From positions 26,717 through 90,716 of the forward strand of contig CAKUXR010000013.1 in assembly GCA_934700615.1 (NCBI GenBank): DNA of 64,000 nt, in the 5' to 3' direction. The notes under the pieces were generated by a model. That model saw only the letters and a program-made list of their open reading frames with translations. It was not told the DNA's origin and made no database searches. Numbering within the stretch: the first letter of the stretch is position 1; the number at the start of each line of letters is the position of its first letter. This document shows, piece after piece, positions 19,640 through 29,547 of this stretch. The translations under genes and the position numbers were made by a program. The DNA comes from an uncultured Bacteroidales bacterium (GTDB lineage: Bacteria > Bacteroidota > Bacteroidia > Bacteroidales > UBA932).

Positions 19640-19846
19640 TTATATCATCAGCATGATGCGGCCTTCTGCTTTCACGAAGGTTTCCGGGAAGCGCATGACC
19701 ACGGCATAGACCTGAGCGGATGTCACAGGCTGGCCGTCTTTACGGACATGGAGACGCTGGCGGTTTATGATGTCCGCTATCTGTTCGGTCCTCAACCCGC
19801 CATTGCGCTCGGCAAGGACATATAATATGGCTTCCTCTATTTTCAT
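19640..19846 (-). CDS. Small winged-helix/HTH-like protein
   Basis: A 68-residue protein (MKIEEAILYVLAERNGGLRT...). The pattern is a short helical bundle: AILYVLAERNGGLRTEQIADIIN, then RKDGQPVTSAQVYAVVMRFP and a strand FVKAEGRIMLMI. It resembles small HARE-HTH-like/winged-helix proteins that I recall as common single-domain ORFs in Bacteroidota. DNA binding is likely but the target is unknown. It stands alone on the minus strand, divergent from the S46 peptidase gene. Confidence 0.65.
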   Translation of the reverse strand: MKIEEAILYVLAERNGGLRTEQIADIINRQRLHVRKDGQPVTSAQVYAVVMRFPETFVKAEGRIMLMI

Positions 19847-19937
19847 TACCGTTTTACAAAATGTCTAAATCCATGTAAAGATAACAAAATTTGGTTTACT
19901 TGCAAGAGAATATTTATACGGGATAAACACACGACGA

Positions 19938-19970
19938 TTGCGGTTTATAAGACACATTTAATTATATTTG
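19938..19970 (+). promoter_or_regulatory. Putative promoter of the S46 peptidase gene
   Basis: TTG at 19938-19940 and TATATTTG at 19963-19970 with a 22-base spacer, slightly longer than usual. This would leave a leader of about 150 bases to the ATG at 20125. Confidence 0.45.
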
Positions 19971-20124
19971 TGAAATTGTGCGTATTGCACTGGCATCGGG
20001 CTAGGATGCAGTCCGGATTGCGGAGGAGGGCCGACGGCGTAACATTGATACTGATATAGGACAACAAGACCTCGATGCCGGGGAAGGAAAAGACAGGATA
20101 ATATTTGAAATCAATAATAACCGC

Positions 20125-22263
20125 ATGACACAAAAAAGATTTTTCAGAAACACACTCGGCGCATTGATAACCACTATGGCGCTGGGAGTCATTACGGAAA
20201 CCACGGCTTCGGCAGATGAGGGAATGTGGCTTCCGTCTCTTATTTCAGAGCGTATCGGAGACATGCAGAGCAAGGGATTCAAACTCTCGGCTGAGGACAT
20301 CTACAGCGTGAACCAGGCATCATTGAAAGACGCCGTCGTTCTTTTCGGACGCGGATGCACCGGCGAGGTCATCTCTCCTGAGGGACTGCTCCTGACCAAT
20401 CACCACTGCGGCTACAGCCAGATCCAGCAGCACAGCAGCGTGGAACATGACTATCTGCGCGACGGATTCTGGGCCATGAACCGCAATGAAGAACTTCCGA
20501 ACAAGGGCCTTACGGTAAGTTTCCTGGAAAGGATGGACGATGTCACTTCACGGATTCTCGAGGGATACTCCCCTACTTTCACGGAATCCCAAAGGGACTC
20601 TGTCGTAAAGGTCAATTCCGAGAGTCTCATTAAAGAGGTAACCGCTGAGGGAAAGGGACTCAGGGCCACTGTCGAGTCTCTTTACTACGGAAACCAGTAT
20701 TTCCTGTTCCTCTACCGCGAATACAGTGACGTGCGCCTGGTAGGAGCACCGCCGTCATCCATCGGCAAATTCGGCGGAGACACAGACAACTGGATGTGGC
20801 CGCGCCACACAGGCGACTTCTCCATTTTCCGCATCTATGCCGACAAGGAGAACAACCCGGCAGAATATTCCGAGGACAATGTCCCATACAAGCCGAAGAG
20901 ATTCTTCAAGATATCTCTCGGAGGCGTCCAGGAAGGCGACTTCACATTCGTATATGGATTTCCAGGAAGGACTCAGGAATACATCATGTCAGAAGGTGTG
21001 AGATATGTGTCGGAGATTTCCGACCCGGCAAAGATCGCCCTGAGGACAATGAGACTTGACACACAGAAGAAATACATGTCACAGAGCCAGAAGGTCAGAA
21101 TCCAGTACTCTTCCAAGAACGCAAGCGTCGCAAATGCCTGGAAAAAATGGCAGGGCGAGATGAAGGGAATCAACCGTCTGGGGACCGTTGCTGCAAAGCA
21201 GGACTACGAAAAGAGATTCTCGCAGTGGGCCGACGGAACAGCATACAGTTCGATTCTCCCTCGACTGGATTCATTGTACAGCGCTCTGGAGCCATATTCC
21301 TTCGCCAAGGAATACTATGGCGAGACCGCAGCAACCGTCGAACTCGGCAGATTTGCAGCCTCCGCTGCAAAAGAAATTGCCGGCGGCAACAAAGATAGGG
21401 TTAAATCAATGTCAGAGTCCTTCTTCAAGGACTATTACCTTCCTATCGACAAAGAATCTTTCGTAGCCATAATGACCGCATTCGACAAAGATGTTCCTGC
21501 CGGATTCCATCCGGAATACATGAAAGAAGAATTGGCAAAACACGGAAGCGTCAGCAACTGGGCAGATGCCATTTTCAATGAATCTGTTTTCGCGGATGCG
21601 GAAAAGGTAGCCAAACTCGAGGCATCGGATTCCGCAGCCATGTTTGCTGATCCTGCAGTGAGATTCGCCAATGAGTTCAGAAAGTGGTATGCAAAAGACG
21701 TATATCCTTATGAAAAGCGTCTGAATCAGGAGATTACGCTTCTCTACAGGGATTACATGAGAGGACAGATGGAGTTCGAGCCTAAGAAGGCTTTCTTCCC
21801 TGATGCAAACCTCACTCTCAGAGTGGCTTACGGAAGCATCAGCGGATACTCCCCTGCTGACGGAGCATATTACAAGCCGCAATCCACTCTCGAGGGCATA
21901 ATGCAGAAGGACAATCCTGAGATTTTCGACTACAACATCCCTCAGAGACTCCGCGACATCTATGCATCAAAGGATTACGGAAGATGGGCGATAACCGGAG
22001 ACAATGGCCAAAAGACCGTTCCTGTCTGCTTCATCGCAACCAACCACACTTCCGGCGGCAATTCAGGAAGCCCTGTGATAAACAAGGACGGCAACCTGAT
22101 AGGCCTGAATTTCGACCGCGTCTGGGAAGGCACGATGAGCGACATCGTATTCGACCCTGACTATTGCCGCAACATTTCGCTCGACATCCGCTACGTCCTG
22201 TTCACAATCGACAAGCTTGCCGGTGCCGACCACCTGCTGAAGGAAATGGTCTTTGCGGAATAG
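20125..22263 (+). CDS. dpp11: S46 dipeptidyl-peptidase, DPP11 type (Asp/Glu-specific)
   Basis: A 712-residue serine exopeptidase that removes dipeptides from peptide N-termini in the periplasm. Signal peptide about 1-30 (ending TASA). Triad visible: His94 in TNHHCGY, Asp231 in RHTGDFS, Ser647 in GGNSGSP. The residue 18 positions after Ser is Arg665 (GLNFDR). From published P. gingivalis work as I recall it, this position is Arg673 in DPP11 (Asp/Glu at P1) and Gly in DPP7, so the acidic specificity is inferred here. It feeds peptide catabolism and fits the proteolytic features nearby. No CATTGAC word lies within the coding sequence. Confidence 0.93.
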   Translation: MTQKRFFRNTLGALITTMALGVITETTASADEGMWLPSLISERIGDMQSKGFKLSAEDIYSVNQASLKDAVVLFGRGCTGEVISPEGLLLTNHHCGYSQIQQHSSVEHDYLRDGFWAMNRNEELPNKGLTVSFLERMDDVTSRILEGYSPTFTESQRDSVVKVNSESLIKEVTAEGKGLRATVESLYYGNQYFLFLYREYSDVRLVGAPPSSIGKFGGDTDNWMWPRHTGDFSIFRIYADKENNPAEYSEDNVPYKPKRFFKISLGGVQEGDFTFVYGFPGRTQEYIMSEGVRYVSEISDPAKIALRTMRLDTQKKYMSQSQKVRIQYSSKNASVANAWKKWQGEMKGINRLGTVAAKQDYEKRFSQWADGTAYSSILPRLDSLYSALEPYSFAKEYYGETAATVELGRFAASAAKEIAGGNKDRVKSMSESFFKDYYLPIDKESFVAIMTAFDKDVPAGFHPEYMKEELAKHGSVSNWADAIFNESVFADAEKVAKLEASDSAAMFADPAVRFANEFRKWYAKDVYPYEKRLNQEITLLYRDYMRGQMEFEPKKAFFPDANLTLRVAYGSISGYSPADGAYYKPQSTLEGIMQKDNPEIFDYNIPQRLRDIYASKDYGRWAITGDNGQKTVPVCFIATNHTSGGNSGSPVINKDGNLIGLNFDRVWEGTMSDIVFDPDYCRNISLDIRYVLFTIDKLAGADHLLKEMVFAE

Positions 22264-22306
22264 GTCAATGATACACATGCATATGCAAGTTATCCGACTT
22301 GCCGAA

Positions 22307-22349
22307 AAACAGCCGTCCTGGAAATCGTGTGTTTACAGGACGGCTGTTT
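22307..22349 (+). terminator. Terminator of the S46 peptidase gene
   Basis: A perfect 14-bp stem (AAACAGCCGTCCTG and its complement) with a 15-base loop, ending in TTT, 44 bases after the stop. Confidence 0.75.
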
Positions 22350-22444
22350 CATACATTGACATTGACAACAGGCATTTACTTTTCGGCCTGTCCAAATATC
22401 AGTTCAACGTTCCCGCAGTTTCGGTTAAAGCAGTTACAATTTCC

Positions 22445-23437
22445 TCAGAACCAGACAGATAGTGTTCCGGATGCGGAGTTGTGGAGCGGAGACGATGACG
22501 GAGCGAGTATCCATGCCGCGTCCAGGGTCATGTGCCAGAAACGGAAGCCCAGTCCGACTGAGCCCCAGCACTGCTCTCCTGAAGAATGACTGCCAAGATG
22601 ATAGCCGCCACGGGCATAGACCATACGGCGGTATGAGTACTCAGCCCCGAATGATGCTGAGACTCCCCTGTCCGGAGACAGTCCTCCGCATTCCGGCGCT
22701 ACCGGGATGTCCAGTGAGGCTCCTGCACGGAAACGGTTATGGCTGCCGAACAGAAGACCTGCCGAAACACCTGCATTGACCTGCCACGGAAGGCTGCGGC
22801 GGCCCGCGCCATAATCCGGAGATGTGCCGAAATTCTTCAGTTGGGCAATAGCGGCCAAGTCCTCAAGCACTCCTGAAAACATGTGTCGCCAGGCAAGGCC
22901 GGCATCGAACGAAACGGCATCGGCAGCATCCCCACAGCCTGGATCCAGACGGAGATACCTTGCCGTCAGGGCTGCCGAGAAGTCGCTGCAGAACCTGTAG
23001 GCATAGCCAGCCTCGAAAGCCATGTCCAGAGGCGATGAGGAATCGTCAATGACATTGCCGTAATCATCGGTCTGCTCGAAAGGAGGCATTTTAAGAGAGC
23101 GCACGCCAAGATAAAAAGTCCCGGCCTTGCGCAAGCCGTATCTGGCTGACATTGAATAAGATGACATTTCGCCTCCGGATACGTTACGCATCCATGAACG
23201 GCAGGAGACACCGGCGGAAAAGCGGTTCAGAGAGAACGGAGCCAATGCGGCATTGTCCAATACGGACACGTCGTCAAGCGACACCACACCGGCACCGGCA
23301 AGAGACATTGTCCTCGATTCTGCCGGATTTCTCATGAAAGTGCCTGTCTCCTGAGCGGCGGCAGAGACGGAAGCAATGCAGGAAAAGGCTGCACCGCAGG
23401 CAATCAGAATTATATCAATGCTTCTTATCGGTTTCAT
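22445..23437 (-). CDS. PorV/PorQ-like outer-membrane barrel protein
   Basis: A 330-residue protein with a signal peptide (cleavage near SAAAQ, residue 29) and the early motif ETGTFMRNPAESRTMSLAGAGVVS, followed by a FadL-like beta-barrel ending in LSVWF. This N-terminal pattern is that of the PorV/PorQ family, which in the type IX secretion system shuttles or caps cargo at the outer membrane. It lies 176 bases downstream of a subtilase with a T9SS sorting tail, in the same direction. It is probably a cargo-dedicated or paralogous PorQ-type factor rather than the core PorV; the assignment rests on pattern memory. Confidence 0.68.
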   Translation of the reverse strand: MKPIRSIDIILIACGAAFSCIASVSAAAQETGTFMRNPAESRTMSLAGAGVVSLDDVSVLDNAALAPFSLNRFSAGVSCRSWMRNVSGGEMSSYSMSARYGLRKAGTFYLGVRSLKMPPFEQTDDYGNVIDDSSSPLDMAFEAGYAYRFCSDFSAALTARYLRLDPGCGDAADAVSFDAGLAWRHMFSGVLEDLAAIAQLKNFGTSPDYGAGRRSLPWQVNAGVSAGLLFGSHNRFRAGASLDIPVAPECGGLSPDRGVSASFGAEYSYRRMVYARGGYHLGSHSSGEQCWGSVGLGFRFWHMTLDAAWILAPSSSPLHNSASGTLSVWF

Positions 23438-23613
23438 ATTATGATAATCTACAGTTTAGTAACCTTCAAAAAATAACCTGCATCATCTTAAGGAATCTTT
23501 TCGGTCTATATCTTTTTTCTCATCAGTCGTGTACGTCCAGTACACTCCTTCTTCGAAAACAGATCTATCCTCGAAAATCTTCTCTTAATCTGAGGCAACT
23601 TATTTTTTTCATG

Positions 23614-26349
23614 TTACTTAACAACAGTACGTGCAAGCGAGCCGCCATCCCATGACAGGCGGACAGTATAACTTCCGCCGCCCAGAGACGACATGTCCAC
23701 GGAGGCAGGCTCAGTCGGAGCAATCTGCACATCGGCAGCGAGGACACGCCTCGCCGAGGCATCATACACAGAGACATTGACCTGACCCGTCACATTCCTG
23801 CCCATGCGTATGTGCATGACATCCTTGACAGGGTTCGGATACAAATCGATTTCGCGGGAATCATCGCGGCAGAGCACGGCGAATGTGCATACTGAGGCGT
23901 TTCCGCCCTCGTCCGTGGCTGTAACCTTTACTTCCGAGCGGCCGAACTTGAGCGGCATTATGCTGAACTCTCCGGAAGGAAGTTCCTGGAGGAACAGCAT
24001 TGACCTGTCGCAGGACAGGTTGTATTTTACGGTCTCCGGGACCTCATCTTCAAATGCGGATGACGGCAGGAATACGGATGTCTCTTTCAGCGAGCCGAGA
24101 TATACGGGAGCAAAGGCATTGACAACAGCAGGAGCGAGGTCCGGCAGGAGGTCGAACTGCAGGTCCGCCGAGTCTGAGGCCCCGAAGCGGTCTGAAACGG
24201 TGACATGCAGCGAATATGAGCCAGTGGTGCGCTTGTAGTTGAATATATCCAGATGAAGTTTGCCCTGCTCCTTTACAGGGGTGACAGACCCGCTGGGGTC
24301 CGTGAGTTCATACGTATAATCCTTGCTGTCAGGATCGGTGACCAGATAAGTCACCCGTACCATCTGGTTATAGTTCACTTGCACAGGCTGGGCCGCATCT
24401 GTCGAAAGTACCGGAGGCTCGTTCACTGGCGTACCGAACGAAATGCTCGAGACGGATGAGCGGTTCATCCACGGGTCCTCGGCTATGATGGCCACCGTGT
24501 AGCGGGTGTCCTGGTCCATGTTCAGAAGAGTATAGGACATCTTGTCGCCGGACTTCTTTCCGTTCACAGGGACACGCACAAGGCTCGCTCCTTCAGGAAG
24601 ATTGTCAGGATCCGGTTTGTCCAATGTCCCGACTCGCCACATTATCAGGAAGGTGTCAGGATGCTCGTCATCCTTGTCCGCAGGTACTGTCCATGTAAGT
24701 TCTACCTCTCCGGCAGTATTGCTGTTCTGAAGGTCAGTCACACGCTCCGGAGCATAGCCCTGATCCGAAGATACAGCCTTGTAGGCATCCACGATACCGG
24801 AGCCCAGAAGTCCCTTGTAGCCAGGATTATACGCATCAATATCATTGACACCTCTCGTCAGGTACAGTTTCAGTTTGTCGGGCGTGAATCCCGGTCCTCC
24901 GTATTTGGAAACGGCAAGCGCGGCTACGCCTGATACGTGAGGACAGGCCATCGAAGTTCCCTGCATATATCCATACTGGTCATCCGGCAGGGTGCTGTAA
25001 ACAGGACATTCGTCATCATAGCGTCCGTCCTTCCGGTAAGTGCCGCCCGGTGCCGCGACATCTACCCATTTCGCATAATTAGAATAATAGGCCTTGCGGT
25101 AATCCGGAGCTACTGAAGATACTGCGAGCACCTGGTCATAGCAGGCGGGATAGGAAAGATAGTTGCGGTCATCATTGCCCGCTGCGAAAATCACTATTCC
25201 TCCCTTCATCGGGCCGACCTGGTTCCCGTTCTCGTCTATGCCGGCATATTTTATAAAATAGTCAATTGCATCCTGACAGCTCTGCGGGAGATAGGTTGCC
25301 CCGTCATACCCCCAGCTGTTCTGGCTGATGACCGCACCCGCATCAGCTCCATACTTTATGGCCGCATCGGAATCACCGTCATCATTCTTGTTGTTCGTGA
25401 ACATCTGGCAGCTGAGCAGACGCACTCCCGAGTGGTTACCGTGACCGCCGGCTATTCCGCAGACGCCTTTGCCGTTATTGTTCTCCGCGCCTATGGTCCC
25501 GGCCACGTGCGTTCCGTGCGGGACGGCGGTTATCTTGTTGTCTCCCATCGGATTGCGGTCGGTATAGATGAATTTCCAGCCATATATGTCATCCACATAG
25601 CCGTTATTGTCGTCGTCCACGCCCTCCTGTCCGTAGAGTTCAGCCCAGTTGCCGACATTTCCTGCCAAGTCCTCGTGGTCATAGTCGATTCCTCCGTCAA
25701 CTACGGCCACCACCACATCATTGCGGCCGGATGTGACCTCCCATGCGCGGAACAAGTTGATGTCCGCCCCGGCTACGGCATCCGTGCGCGTACCGTCATT
25801 ATGGTAATGCCACTGCTTCGGCAAGTATGGGTCATCGACAGGATATTCCGAAGAAGAGCCTCCTTCTGAGGGAACCGTGAAAGCGGCATAAGGCCACATG
25901 GAGCTTATTCCCATGGGGAGAATCGTGACTGGCTTTCCGAAACCTGTCCCCTTGACAGGCATCACCTTTTCCACGACCTCGATTCCGTCCATCTTCTCCA
26001 GTTCTCCGGCAGCCTTGGTAACAGGGACATCCTCGTCATACCAGACGTTATACCACCTGTCCAGCCCCTCCTTATGTGTACGGGCCTCGAATTTTCCGGC
26101 ATACGGGAACACGCGCTCCATCCGCTTCGCCCCGACAGCGGAAAGCAGACTGAGTTTCGGTTCGACATTCGCCGAGAACTTTACTTTCAGTCTTCCGGGA
26201 ACGACTTTCATATCGTCCACCTCACGAGCAGGTTCTTCTATATCAATGTCTTTCGGAGTTTCATCCAAAACGGATGAGCAGGAATATGCGGCCGATGCGC
26301 AAAGCATCATCATCAATGCCAGCACAGCCGCATTGTCAGTCATCTTCAT
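23614..26349 (-). CDS. Secreted subtilisin-family (S8) protease with T9SS sorting tail
   Basis: A 911-residue secreted serine protease. Signal peptide (VLALMMMLCASAAYSC), propeptide-like region to about 150, then the S8 catalytic domain: Asp218 (VVDGGIDYDHEDL), His278 (HGTHVAGT), Asn392 (AAGN) and Ser466 (GTSMACPH). After it come an Fn3-like domain (APERVTDLQ...VELTWTVP), a cadherin-like domain, and a C-terminal T9SS type A sorting domain (LYPNPVKDVMHIRMG to the RTVVK end). It should be exported by type IX secretion to the cell surface or medium. Start chosen at ATG 26349, about 20 bases after the -7 box; two upstream in-frame ATGs are less consistent with it. Divergent from a SusC/SusD operon. 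Confidence 0.88.
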   Translation of the reverse strand: MKMTDNAAVLALMMMLCASAAYSCSSVLDETPKDIDIEEPAREVDDMKVVPGRLKVKFSANVEPKLSLLSAVGAKRMERVFPYAGKFEARTHKEGLDRWYNVWYDEDVPVTKAAGELEKMDGIEVVEKVMPVKGTGFGKPVTILPMGISSMWPYAAFTVPSEGGSSSEYPVDDPYLPKQWHYHNDGTRTDAVAGADINLFRAWEVTSGRNDVVVAVVDGGIDYDHEDLAGNVGNWAELYGQEGVDDDNNGYVDDIYGWKFIYTDRNPMGDNKITAVPHGTHVAGTIGAENNNGKGVCGIAGGHGNHSGVRLLSCQMFTNNKNDDGDSDAAIKYGADAGAVISQNSWGYDGATYLPQSCQDAIDYFIKYAGIDENGNQVGPMKGGIVIFAAGNDDRNYLSYPACYDQVLAVSSVAPDYRKAYYSNYAKWVDVAAPGGTYRKDGRYDDECPVYSTLPDDQYGYMQGTSMACPHVSGVAALAVSKYGGPGFTPDKLKLYLTRGVNDIDAYNPGYKGLLGSGIVDAYKAVSSDQGYAPERVTDLQNSNTAGEVELTWTVPADKDDEHPDTFLIMWRVGTLDKPDPDNLPEGASLVRVPVNGKKSGDKMSYTLLNMDQDTRYTVAIIAEDPWMNRSSVSSISFGTPVNEPPVLSTDAAQPVQVNYNQMVRVTYLVTDPDSKDYTYELTDPSGSVTPVKEQGKLHLDIFNYKRTTGSYSLHVTVSDRFGASDSADLQFDLLPDLAPAVVNAFAPVYLGSLKETSVFLPSSAFEDEVPETVKYNLSCDRSMLFLQELPSGEFSIMPLKFGRSEVKVTATDEGGNASVCTFAVLCRDDSREIDLYPNPVKDVMHIRMGRNVTGQVNVSVYDASARRVLAADVQIAPTEPASVDMSSLGGGSYTVRLSWDGGSLARTVVK

Positions 26350-26373
26350 ATTTTCATACATTTTTTCCGGGCA

Positions 26374-26381
26374 CAAATTTA
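26374..26381 (-). promoter_or_regulatory. -7 box (TAAATTTG) for the subtilase gene
   Basis: On the minus strand this reads TAAATTTG, an exact TAnnTTTG match. It lies 24 bases before the ATG at 26349. The -33 TTG is not clear. It faces a strong promoter for the SusC gene in a 160-base divergent region. Confidence 0.5.
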
Positions 26382-26453
26382 CGCCAATGGCAAAAAACGC
26401 CACCTCACCATTTATTGGTATTTTGGATTCCTAAAAATCATCATTATATAGGA

Positions 26454-26484
26454 TTGATGACGGAAATGGAGGTCGGTATCTTTG
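26454..26484 (+). promoter_or_regulatory. Promoter of the second SusCD operon
   Basis: TTG at 26454-26456, a 20-base spacer and TATCTTTG at 26477-26484 match the Bacteroidota consensus fully. Transcription would start near 26488, ruling out the long upstream N-terminal extension and favouring ATG 26511. Confidence 0.7.
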
Positions 26485-26510
26485 CAGCCGAAAAAATGGA
26501 ATTGCACAAG

Positions 26511-29500
26511 ATGACTATAAATACTCGTCAAATACGATACAGGACATTGCTGCTGTTTCTGATGGCGTTCTTGTCGTCCGGACCTCTCCGGGCACAGGAT
26601 GTCAGACACATAACGGGAACGGTAACGGACATTGCCGGCGTTCCGGTGGCCGGGGCCGGAATAATCGCATACGGCGAGAAAGGCCGGACCTACGGCACCA
26701 CAGCAGACGCAGAGGGCCGGTTCGCCCTCGACCTGCCGTCAAGTATCAGTTCGTTCAAGGCCGTGATGCTCGGATACAGCGACGAGACTGTCCGGACCAG
26801 TGCCGACCGCACCCGCTACGATATCATTATGAAAGAACGGACAGAGACGGTATCAGATGTAGTAGTGACAGGATATGTGGACAAGAAAAAGGAGAGCTAC
26901 ACCGGTGCGCTGACTGTGATAAAGCGGGATCAGATAGAGAAGCTGACGCACAGTAACGTACTGAACATCATACAGCTGCAAGCCCCGGGTTTCGAACTGA
27001 AAGACGACATCCAGAATGGTTCAAACCCAAACAAGGTACCGGATATGGTACTGCGCGGAAGGAGCAGCTTCATCGAAGGAGACCAGACCAATGTTCCTCT
27101 TTTCATCCTTGACGGAACCGAGGTGGACATCTCATATATATTCGATATGCCGGCAGAGGACATCGAATCCATATCAGTTCTGAAAGATGCGTCCGCAACT
27201 TCATTCTATGGGTCAAAGGCTGCCAACGGAGTGATAGTCATCACCTCCAGACCTACGCAGTCCGGAAGACTTCAGGTAAACTACACCGGAAATGTCCAGA
27301 TGAGTGTGCCTGACCTTTCCGACTACCGTCTCCTCAACGCCGCCGACAAGCTTGAGTACGAACGTCAGGCCGGCATCTACGGCAATTTCACAGGATCCAG
27401 CAGCACCGACCTGGCATGGCAGAAAATCTATTACGAGAAACTTGACAGGGTCAATGCCGGTGTGGACACGGACTGGAAACGGATGGCCCTCCGCACCGGA
27501 CTGAACCATCTGCATAATGTGATGCTCTCAGGAGGAAGCCAGGACTTCAGGTACAATGTGTCAGGCAACATAAACTCCACCCGCGGAGTCATGGACGATT
27601 CCGGCAGGAACAGCAGTTCTCTCCGCATCAATCTCACATACGGAAGTCTTTCCAAACTGTTCATACAGAACATCGCATCATTCAGCGCCGCCAAATCCAC
27701 GGACGTCCCTTACGGAAAGTTCTCCGACTATGTCAGTCTGAACCCTTACGACAGACCTTACAATGAAGACGGCTCCCTTAACACGGAGCTTTCGTTCAAC
27801 ACGGCCAATCCGTTGTACGAGAAACAGTTGAGCAGTTATATCCATTCTTCATCCACTTCGTTCATCGACACGTTCAGGCTGAGATGGAACATCGCAGGAG
27901 GCTTCAGGGCAGAAGCGACATTGAGCTATACACTGACGAAATCCGGCGGAGAGACTTACTATTCGCCGAAATCGCAGAGGTTCAACACTACCGCGGACCC
28001 GAAGAAAAAGGGCAGTTTCAATGTCAATGACGGCACGTCCAATGCCCTGTCCGGCAATGCTTTCCTGGTCTGGAACAAGTCATGGGGAGAGACATTGACA
28101 AGAACAAGTTCGCTCAGCCTCACCGGCGGGGTCAATGTGGAGGCCACGAAGTCCGACACTCATTCATTCTCGGCGCTGGGCGTCCTTTCCGACAAACTGG
28201 AGCATCCTTCGATGGCTACAGGCTACGCCGAAAGTCATCCGGGAGGAGGCGAAGACCAGTCCAGGATGTTGGGATTCTACGCCAATGCGAACTATATCTA
28301 CGGGAACCGATATTTCGCCGACCTGTCTGTCCGTTACGAAGGCTCGTCCAAGTTCGGCACAGACAACAGATTCGCCCCGTTCGGTTCCATAGGTCTCGGA
28401 TGGAATGTCCACAAGGAGAAGTTCATGCAGGGGACGAAGATTTCTCTGCTTAAGCTGCGTTCGAGCATCGGATTGGTGGGCAATGCCAATTTCAATCCTT
28501 ATCAGGCCCGCCTTTCCTACAGGTACAGTTCTGATTTATATTACAATGGCAACATCGGCGCTGTGCCGGTATCAATGGTGAATCCCCACCTCAAATGGGA
28601 GCGCAGCCTGAAACGGAACATAGGACTGGATTTCGGAATGTTTTCCGACAAGTTGACCGGCAGCATTGACTATTACCATGACACGACGAACAGTCTGGTC
28701 ATGGATATTTCCAAACCGCCTCACATAGGATTCAGCAGCGCGAAAGAGAACCTCGGAAAGATAAGCAACTCGGGCGTGGAGCTTTCAGTGAGGGGAAATG
28801 TATTGCAGCGCAAAGACCTGAATCTCAATCTTTTCCTCAATGCGAGCCACAACACGAACAAGATTCTCCAGATAAGCGACTACCTGAAGAACCTGAATGA
28901 GAAGAATGAGGCTTCTTCATCATCTGTACTGCCGGCATCTTTCTACCAGGAGGGTGAGTCAATGACAGCGCTGAAAGTCATGCGCTCGGCAGGAATCAAC
29001 CCCGCAAACGGACGTGAGGTTTTCATTGACAAGGACGGAAACTACACATACGAATACAGTTACAAGGACAAGTATGTGGCTGGAGACACTACCCCGGTGG
29101 TGAACGGTTCGTTCGGTGCATCGTTCAGCTGGAAAAGTCTGGATTTCTCGATGACTTTTGCCTACAGGCTGGGAGCCACTGTCTATAACCAGACGCTGGC
29201 AACAAAGGTGGAAGGCGGAAATCCTCGCGAGAACGCAGACAGACGAGTGTTCTACGACAGGTGGAAGCAGCCTGGCGATATGGCCAAATATAAAAATATA
29301 GCCTCCAGGGAAGTCACGCCCGTCACTGACAGGTTCGTGGCCAAGGAATATGCCCTTGACGGTTCTTCTCTCAAAGTCTCATATACATTGCCGCAGAACT
29401 GGATTACCCGGATACATCTGCGCAGGGCCATAGTTTCGTTGTCCACAGGTGACCTTTTCAACTGGTCATCCATCCGCAGGGAGCGCGGTCTGGACTATCC

Positions 29501-29543
29501 TTTTGCAAGGTCATTCCAGTTTTCATTATCTCTAAACATCTGA
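26511..29543 (+). CDS. SusC-like TonB-dependent transporter (second locus)
   Basis: A 1010-residue SusC/RagA-type receptor. Signal peptide about 1-29 (LLLFLMAFLSSGPLRAQ); carboxypeptidase-regulatory-like domain about 35-115 (ITGTVTDIAGVPVAGAGI); TonB-box-like VSDVVVTGYV; plug about 125-245 (VLNIIQLQAPGFEL, LKDASATSFYGSKAANGVIVI); then the barrel to the C-terminus (FQFSLSLNI). The first in-frame ATGs lie upstream of or inside the promoter, and ATG 26496 would leave only about 8 leader bases, so 26511 is chosen. First gene of a SusC-SusD-DUF4843-PKD-like operon beside a divergent secreted protease, suggesting oligopeptide uptake (inference). Unlike the first SusC gene, it holds about seven CATTGAC words. 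Confidence 0.93.
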   Translation: MTINTRQIRYRTLLLFLMAFLSSGPLRAQDVRHITGTVTDIAGVPVAGAGIIAYGEKGRTYGTTADAEGRFALDLPSSISSFKAVMLGYSDETVRTSADRTRYDIIMKERTETVSDVVVTGYVDKKKESYTGALTVIKRDQIEKLTHSNVLNIIQLQAPGFELKDDIQNGSNPNKVPDMVLRGRSSFIEGDQTNVPLFILDGTEVDISYIFDMPAEDIESISVLKDASATSFYGSKAANGVIVITSRPTQSGRLQVNYTGNVQMSVPDLSDYRLLNAADKLEYERQAGIYGNFTGSSSTDLAWQKIYYEKLDRVNAGVDTDWKRMALRTGLNHLHNVMLSGGSQDFRYNVSGNINSTRGVMDDSGRNSSSLRINLTYGSLSKLFIQNIASFSAAKSTDVPYGKFSDYVSLNPYDRPYNEDGSLNTELSFNTANPLYEKQLSSYIHSSSTSFIDTFRLRWNIAGGFRAEATLSYTLTKSGGETYYSPKSQRFNTTADPKKKGSFNVNDGTSNALSGNAFLVWNKSWGETLTRTSSLSLTGGVNVEATKSDTHSFSALGVLSDKLEHPSMATGYAESHPGGGEDQSRMLGFYANANYIYGNRYFADLSVRYEGSSKFGTDNRFAPFGSIGLGWNVHKEKFMQGTKISLLKLRSSIGLVGNANFNPYQARLSYRYSSDLYYNGNIGAVPVSMVNPHLKWERSLKRNIGLDFGMFSDKLTGSIDYYHDTTNSLVMDISKPPHIGFSSAKENLGKISNSGVELSVRGNVLQRKDLNLNLFLNASHNTNKILQISDYLKNLNEKNEASSSSVLPASFYQEGESMTALKVMRSAGINPANGREVFIDKDGNYTYEYSYKDKYVAGDTTPVVNGSFGASFSWKSLDFSMTFAYRLGATVYNQTLATKVEGGNPRENADRRVFYDRWKQPGDMAKYKNIASREVTPVTDRFVAKEYALDGSSLKVSYTLPQNWITRIHLRRAIVSLSTGDLFNWSSIRRERGLDYPFARSFQFSLSLNI

Positions 29544-29547
29544 CAAT

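Noticed and set aside
23565..23613. Short leader-like peptide MKKISCLRLREDFRG between the subtilase and the PorV-like gene
   Set aside because: Only 15 codons with no clear promoter, stem pair or attenuator. The region also has a small hairpin (GTGTACGTCCAGTACAC) but nothing that supports a leader.
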